Positions 59,646 to 64,000 of a stretch of DNA of 64,000 bases are shown here, in pieces (positions within the stretch are counted from its first letter, which is position 1; the number at the start of each line of letters is the position of its first letter). Source of the stretch: Eubacteriales bacterium (lineage in GTDB: Bacteria; Bacillota; Clostridia; Lachnospirales; Lachnospiraceae); assembly GCA_030524585.1 (NCBI GenBank), contig JAUNGJ010000004.1:1-64000 (forward strand), in the 5' to 3' direction. The notes beneath the pieces were generated by a model that was not told where the DNA came from, did not search any database, and worked only from the letters and a program-made list of their open reading frames with translations. The position numbers and the translations under genes are program-made.

Positions 59646-61625
59646 TTAAATATTGCGGGCCGTATCGTATCCCTGTCTCACAGCGGTTCTGACAAGTCCA
59701 GGCTGATAGCAGTCGCCGATCCACGCAAAGTCAATCACGGTTTCTCTTAAAACACTTACAGTTTCTTCATTTGGTGCAATACCTGTTGCTGCAATTACTT
59801 TATCCGCTTTCAGGAGAATCTGCTCGCCGTCGCTATTTTCACAGATCATTCCATCATCCGTAATTTCCACGCATTTTGTATTCAGCATGACATTTACCTG
59901 GTTCTTCTCAATGTTTGTCCACAATGCATCCATCTGCATTGCTCCGGTTCCCGGATAAGGAGTATTCGGCCCCGATGCCAAAGCTCCGGACATCTCAACA
60001 ATCGTTGATTTCTTCCCCTGCATTGCCAAACCGATGGCACACTCTACTCCTGCAAATCCGCCGCCAAGTACAAGCACATTTTCTCCCACTTCCGGCTCAT
60101 TCGTATAAAAATCCACAATCTGAACCGCTTTTTCGATTCCCTTAATCCTTGGAATAATCGGATGTCCGCCCACTGCTGCAATGACAACATCCGGTTCCAG
60201 CTCATCAATCAGTTCCGGCGTCACTTCCGTATTCAGTCTCACATCCACCCTGCTGCGGGCTATCATGCGCTCCAGATATTTCCGGTAAGCGGCAATTCTC
60301 TTCTTAAATGGCTCTTTCTCGATAATCGGCAGAAGACCGCCCAAACGATGCTGTTTCTCGCAGAGAATGACCTCGTGTCCCCGTTCGGCTGCCGTAACCG
60401 CGGCCTCCATTCCAGCGGGGCCGCCGCCCGCAATCAGAACCTTCTTCTTATCCGCCGCCGGAACCATATAACGGTAGTCACTGTCTCTTCCAATCTGTGG
60501 ATTTACAGAACAATGCATCGGCAAATTATAATAACCTCCGGTAATGCAGGACAGACAGCGCAGACACGGACGGATCTCATCTGTCTTGCCATGCATTGCT
60601 TTCTTCGGAAGATCCGGATCGGCGATCAGTGCGCGCGCCATTACCACATAATCAATCATACCTTCCCGGATCCATTCCTCTGCTACAGCAGGGTCCGTAA
60701 CCGCCCCAACGGTTCCAACCGGAATGCTCAGATGCTTTTTGATCTCTGCTGCCGCCCGGATATTATGCCCCTCATCTACATCAAACCAGCTTGGTGTAGA
60801 CAGTACAGTCGAATCATGGAAATGCAGGGAACCACAGGACACCTGCACCATATCCAGGCCATGCGCTTCCATCATCTCGCAGTATTTGATACTGTCCTCA
60901 AGCTGATACCCATCGTACATTCCCTCCTTCCAGGAAATGCGTGCTTCAATCACAAAATTGGGCCCGCAGTATTTGCGGATACGGTCAATGACCATCATTG
61001 TAATCCTCGCCCTGTTTTCCAGACTTCCTCCAAATTCATCCGTCCGGTGATTCAGAACCGGTGACAAAAACTGGGACAAAAGCCAGCCATGTCCGGCATG
61101 AATGACTACAGAAGTAAAGCCACAGTGTTTTGCCCGAAGGGCGGCCTGTCCAAAGGACTCAACCACCTGCTCGATAATCTCTTTCGGCATCTCAATGATC
61201 TGATGCCTGTGAATTCCGCTTCCATCTCCCTGATCAAACTCATCTACCATATCGCTCGGCCCATAATTGATCCGGTTATCGTCGTGGAAATGCATTCCTG
61301 CATGAACAAGCTCCATAGAGGCGTGTGCGCCCTGAGATTGAATCGCACCTGCAAGATCATAAAATCCGGCTTCGTTTCTCTTATCAAAAGCTTTTACCTT
61401 ATAACTCCAATCTACATATCCCGTCTCGTCCGTAACCACGTCTCCCAGGCAGATACACGCCGCTCCGCCTTGGGCGCGCCTTCTTAAAAACTCAATATTT
61501 TTCAACGTGATATGATCGTGATCCGTCAGTTCCTTTAATCCGGTTGGGGCTCCGAAGATACGATTACGGTATACCGTATTTTTCACCTTCAACGGACGGA
61601 ACAGGTTCGGAAAATATTTATTCAT
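59646..61625 (-). CDS. Old Yellow Enzyme-type NADH:flavin oxidoreductase with 4Fe-4S and FAD domains
   Basis: A 659-residue flavoprotein of the 2,4-dienoyl-CoA reductase / BaiCD-BaiH / 2-enoate reductase group. Residues 1-340 form the FMN barrel (FRPLKVKNTVYRNRI; SQFLSPVLNHRTDEFGGS; VMARALIADPDLPKK). The 4Fe-4S cysteines are in CLRCLSC with a fourth in MHCSVNPQIG. Then an FAD domain (VLIAGGGPAGMEAAVTAA) and an NAD(P)H domain (VLVLGGGFAGVECAIGLA). It reduces an activated C=C bond with NAD(P)H. The barrel motif is HAGHGWLLSQF: the tyrosine that serves as proton donor in dienoyl-CoA reductase (GSEGYL) and in HGAHGYL enzymes is tryptophan. Paralogous to the partial gene at 62847. Confidence 0.92.
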   Translation of the reverse strand: MNKYFPNLFRPLKVKNTVYRNRIFGAPTGLKELTDHDHITLKNIEFLRRRAQGGAACICLGDVVTDETGYVDWSYKVKAFDKRNEAGFYDLAGAIQSQGAHASMELVHAGMHFHDDNRINYGPSDMVDEFDQGDGSGIHRHQIIEMPKEIIEQVVESFGQAALRAKHCGFTSVVIHAGHGWLLSQFLSPVLNHRTDEFGGSLENRARITMMVIDRIRKYCGPNFVIEARISWKEGMYDGYQLEDSIKYCEMMEAHGLDMVQVSCGSLHFHDSTVLSTPSWFDVDEGHNIRAAAEIKKHLSIPVGTVGAVTDPAVAEEWIREGMIDYVVMARALIADPDLPKKAMHGKTDEIRPCLRCLSCITGGYYNLPMHCSVNPQIGRDSDYRYMVPAADKKKVLIAGGGPAGMEAAVTAAERGHEVILCEKQHRLGGLLPIIEKEPFKKRIAAYRKYLERMIARSRVDVRLNTEVTPELIDELEPDVVIAAVGGHPIIPRIKGIEKAVQIVDFYTNEPEVGENVLVLGGGFAGVECAIGLAMQGKKSTIVEMSGALASGPNTPYPGTGAMQMDALWTNIEKNQVNVMLNTKCVEITDDGMICENSDGEQILLKADKVIAATGIAPNEETVSVLRETVIDFAWIGDCYQPGLVRTAVRQGYDTARNI

Positions 61626-61640
61626 CCAACGTTCCTCCTA

Positions 61641-62831
61641 CTAAAAATTCCTCTTTTGATATGCTGCCCTCATAAGGTCAAGCGCTTCCTTTAACATGCT
61701 TCTGGGACACCCAACATTAATCCTCATGAATCCGCTTCCATCCCCGCCAAACCATTTTCCGGTATCGAATGCAATCCCGGCCTCCTTTAGACAGAATGTC
61801 TCAAGTTCTTCATCATTAAGCCCCAGTTCCCGGAAATCCAGCCACAAAAGGTAGGTCGCATCCGGTCTCTGGCATTTGATCTTCGGCATATATGTCTTCA
61901 GATACTGATCTAAGAACAGATAATTATCCCAAAGATAATCAATCAGTTGCTCCAGATATTCTTCACATTCCGGATCAGAATAGGCTGCGTCAAAAGCAAC
62001 TGTTCCAAATACATTCATGATATAGAGAACCCGTTTTTCGATCTCCTTCTGAAATTTCTCTCTCAATTCCTGATTTGGTATAATGATTGCCGACATCTGA
62101 AGTCCTGCAATGTTAAAGGTCTTCGACGGCGCAGCGGCAGTTACGCAAATCTGTTCAATATCCTTTCCAAGCGCCGCTATCGATTGGAATTTGCAGTGAC
62201 GGTAAACCAGATCGGAATGAATCTCATCCACCACGAGTATCACTTTATGCCGCAGACATATTTCCGCGACCTTCAGCAGTTCTTCTTTTTTCAGGACCCG
62301 GGATACCGGATTCAGCGGATGGCAGAAAAGAAGTACCTTATTTTTTGGCTCTGCCGCCAGCTCTTCCAGCTCTTCAAAATTGATATTCCACCTTGCTCCA
62401 TCGCATATAAGGTTGTTATTCACAACCACTCTGCCATTATTAACAATTGATTCCGCAAAGGGATAGTAAACCGGCGGCTGAATGATCACACCGTCTCCGG
62501 GTTCCGTAAATGCCGCTACCATAGAGCTCAGCGCCGGAACCACCCCGTTTGTAAAGGACACCCATTCCGGGCGCACATCCCAGCCGTTCCTCCTTTTCTC
62601 CCATGCCGCAATCAATTTTTGAGAGTTATCCGATGTTTTGGTATATCCGTAAATCGGGTGCTCCGCGCGCTTTTGAATTGCCTCTGTGATCGGCCTGGGG
62701 CAGGGGAAATCCATATCAGCCACCCAGAAAGGCAGAGCCTGCGGATTCTCAGGAAAATTAATGTCCCGGGCCTCCCACTTGTAGCTAAGAGTACCGGTCC
62801 GGTCAATTACCTTATCAAAATCATATTTCAT
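61641..62831 (-). CDS. MalY/PatB-type PLP-dependent C-S beta-lyase
   Basis: A 396-residue fold-type I PLP enzyme. YKWEARDINFPENPQALPFWVADMDFPCP is typical for the family N-terminus (shown in pieces: LPFWVADMDFPCP), then FTNGVVPALSSMV, CHPLNPVSRVLKKEEL, VVDEIHSDLVY and the PLP lysine in APSKTFNIAGLQ. PatB/MalY cleave C-S bonds of cysteine, cystathionine or cysteine S-conjugates, giving a thiol plus 2-aminoacrylate, later pyruvate and ammonia. It lies between two OYE-type flavoproteins in one operon, 15 bases from each neighbour. Confidence 0.9.
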   Translation of the reverse strand: MKYDFDKVIDRTGTLSYKWEARDINFPENPQALPFWVADMDFPCPRPITEAIQKRAEHPIYGYTKTSDNSQKLIAAWEKRRNGWDVRPEWVSFTNGVVPALSSMVAAFTEPGDGVIIQPPVYYPFAESIVNNGRVVVNNNLICDGARWNINFEELEELAAEPKNKVLLFCHPLNPVSRVLKKEELLKVAEICLRHKVILVVDEIHSDLVYRHCKFQSIAALGKDIEQICVTAAAPSKTFNIAGLQMSAIIIPNQELREKFQKEIEKRVLYIMNVFGTVAFDAAYSDPECEEYLEQLIDYLWDNYLFLDQYLKTYMPKIKCQRPDATYLLWLDFRELGLNDEELETFCLKEAGIAFDTGKWFGGDGSGFMRINVGCPRSMLKEALDLMRAAYQKRNF

Positions 62832-62846
62832 TACTATTCCTCCCAG

Positions 62847-64000
62847 TTAGATTCTTCCGACATTTCTTGCTGTGTAATATGCCTGTGATGTGGCATTCAT
62901 AATTGTCTTCGGCACAATACAGTCACCGATGGGATAAAACTCCGGTGCACAGTATGCAAGCGCAGTAGTCTCTTCTCTGAGCGGCTTCTGACCTACGGCG
63001 TAGATTACGGTCTTTCCTTCCACAAATGTCTCCTTGCCGTCAACGCTGCATTGGATTCCCTCTGCTGTTATCTCCTCTGCTTTTGTGGAAAAATGCATTT
63101 GGACTCCCCGTTTCCGGATCTCTACCTTTACTCCTCTCAGGTGGTGTGTCTGCCCGCCATCATTGATATGATCGGACATTTCTACAATGCTGACCTTTTT
63201 TCCCATGCCCGCAAGGAAAATACCCAGTTCTACGCCAACCAGCCCGGCGCCCAGGATAACTACTGTATCTTCTGTCTTTTCCGGTTCTACATAAGCTTCC
63301 TCCGCGCTCATAACATTCCCGCCGTCAATTCCCGGAATCGGCGGCTTGACGGGACGCGCTCCCAATGCTGCAATAATCACATCCGCCTGGACTGATCTTG
63401 CATATTCTGCCGTGACCTCTGTATTCAAATGAAGTTCTATATCGGAATTTTTAACTGCTTTTTCCTGTGCATCCAGATATTCGGACAGTTTCTCTTTGAA
63501 CGGAACCTTTTCCTCACAGCGAAGGGCTCCGCCCAAACGGCCTGATTTCTCGCACAGGATTACTTCATGTCCGCGTTTCCTGCAGGTCAGGGCAGCCTCC
63601 ATCCCGGCAATCCCTCCGCCTGCAACCAAAACTTTCTTCTTAACAGCCGGCGCAATCTCATAACGAGCCTCTAACTCACGGCCCGCCTGCGGATTAATCG
63701 CACAATAGAACTGTCCCACAGACATAATACTTGAGAAGCAGGACAGGCAGCGCATACACTTACGGATCTCCTGTTCTTTTCCGGCTCTTGCCTTCAGCGG
63801 AACATCCGGGTCACAGATCAATCCCCGCGCCATCTCCACAACATCTGCCTTGCCTGATGCAATAATCTCTTCCATCAGCTCCGGATCATCCAGCGCTCCT
63901 ACCGTAGCAACCGGTGTCTTGATATGTTTTTTGATCTCCGCTGCATATTTTACGTTCACACCATCCGGTTGGAATACATTCGGGTGAGTAACACCGAACA
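62847..64000 (-). CDS. Second Old Yellow Enzyme-type flavoprotein with 4Fe-4S cluster, partial (5' end outside window)
   Basis: The frame is open from 62847 to the right edge, giving 384 visible residues, the C-terminal part of the protein. It begins within the barrel (FGVTHPNVFQPDGVNVKYAAE), with TPVATVGALDDPELMEEII and VVEMARGLICDPDVPLKAR. The cluster is CMRCLSCFSSIMSVGQFYC, spaced as in its paralogue, followed by VLVAGGGIAGMEAALTCR (FAD) and VVILGAGLVGVELGIFLAG (NAD(P)H). A GTG at 63959 is internal and not the start. It is the first visible gene of the operon. The two copies are clearly diverged, so they may take different substrates or act in sequence. Confidence 0.88.
   Translation of the reverse strand, partial: FGVTHPNVFQPDGVNVKYAAEIKKHIKTPVATVGALDDPELMEEIIASGKADVVEMARGLICDPDVPLKARAGKEQEIRKCMRCLSCFSSIMSVGQFYCAINPQAGRELEARYEIAPAVKKKVLVAGGGIAGMEAALTCRKRGHEVILCEKSGRLGGALRCEEKVPFKEKLSEYLDAQEKAVKNSDIELHLNTEVTAEYARSVQADVIIAALGARPVKPPIPGIDGGNVMSAEEAYVEPEKTEDTVVILGAGLVGVELGIFLAGMGKKVSIVEMSDHINDGGQTHHLRGVKVEIRKRGVQMHFSTKAEEITAEGIQCSVDGKETFVEGKTVIYAVGQKPLREETTALAYCAPEFYPIGDCIVPKTIMNATSQAYYTARNVGRI

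Noticed and set aside
1..64000. tRNA, rRNA, CRISPR array, prophage or restriction/defence island.
   Set aside because: I looked for cloverleaf ends, direct-repeat arrays, phage structural genes, and methylase or nuclease pairs and found none beyond the Rpn-type gene at the left edge.

Overview
The window reads as an ordinary chromosomal stretch of a low-to-mid GC Gram-positive anaerobe of the class Clostridia, most likely a gut Lachnospiraceae (Blautia/Dorea/Ruminococcus-like; genus not resolvable from this alone). Pointers are strong AGGAGG ribosome binding sites, clostridial TTGACA-17-TATAAT promoters, an FeoA/FeoB/Cys-rich iron locus, split chromate transporters, TIGR01212 radical SAM and DUF4364 neighbours, GH42/GH30 glycosidases and bile-acid-type (BaiCD/BaiH-like) flavin reductases. 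I see no tRNA, rRNA, CRISPR array, prophage or complete insertion sequence. About 56 protein genes are supported.

Layout. 1-10 kb: a left-edge Rpn-type nuclease gene, a LysR regulator, a three-gene ABC exporter operon with a divergent TetR regulator and a probable operator inside the promoter, a GH30 glycosidase, and a LysR/MATE divergent pair. 10-15 kb: an ECF S-component, a membrane-bound XRE regulator coupled to a GH42 beta-galactosidase, and a divergent shikimate dehydrogenase. 15-23 kb: a nitrogen-assimilation block read on the minus strand, gltB-gltD then an Amt-PII fusion, with separate strong promoters and terminator-like hairpins at the very start of both leaders. 23-32.8 kb: a PHP phosphoesterase, a binding-protein ABC importer with an MBL hydrolase and MgtC, then ispG behind a structured 5' leader, a SorC regulator and an HPr-like protein.

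32.8-46.8 kb is a long minus-strand run: rho, rpmE, DUF1385-prmC-prfA, then 5'-nucleotidase, DUF2156, two aminotransferases (one HisC), COG2426 exporter, MATE and a second GH42, tightly packed and partly overlapping. 47-50.8 kb (plus): malic enzyme, radical SAM, DUF4364 and two half-size chromate transporters. 50.9-54.8 kb is an iron island: an 80-residue Fur-like protein lacking the metal/dimer domain, feoA, feoB, a Cys-rich FeoB partner, a membrane-tethered HMA protein and a DtxR-type repressor, with several 18-bp inverted-repeat boxes between them. 56.3-57 kb is a non-coding, hairpin-rich relic resembling a MITE or a gutted insertion sequence.

57.5-64 kb is a minus-strand operon that runs off the right edge: an Old-Yellow-Enzyme/4Fe-4S flavoprotein, a MalY/PatB-type C-S lyase, a second such flavoprotein, a YkvI-type transporter, a thioredoxin-fold peroxiredoxin-like protein and RidA, with a MarR gene just beyond. 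Uptake of an amino compound, PLP-dependent beta-elimination, flavin-dependent reduction of the released unsaturated product and RidA clean-up of 2-aminoacrylate would fit together. This is the best candidate for an undescribed pathway; the leader RNAs of amt, gltB and ispG are the best candidates for undescribed regulation.
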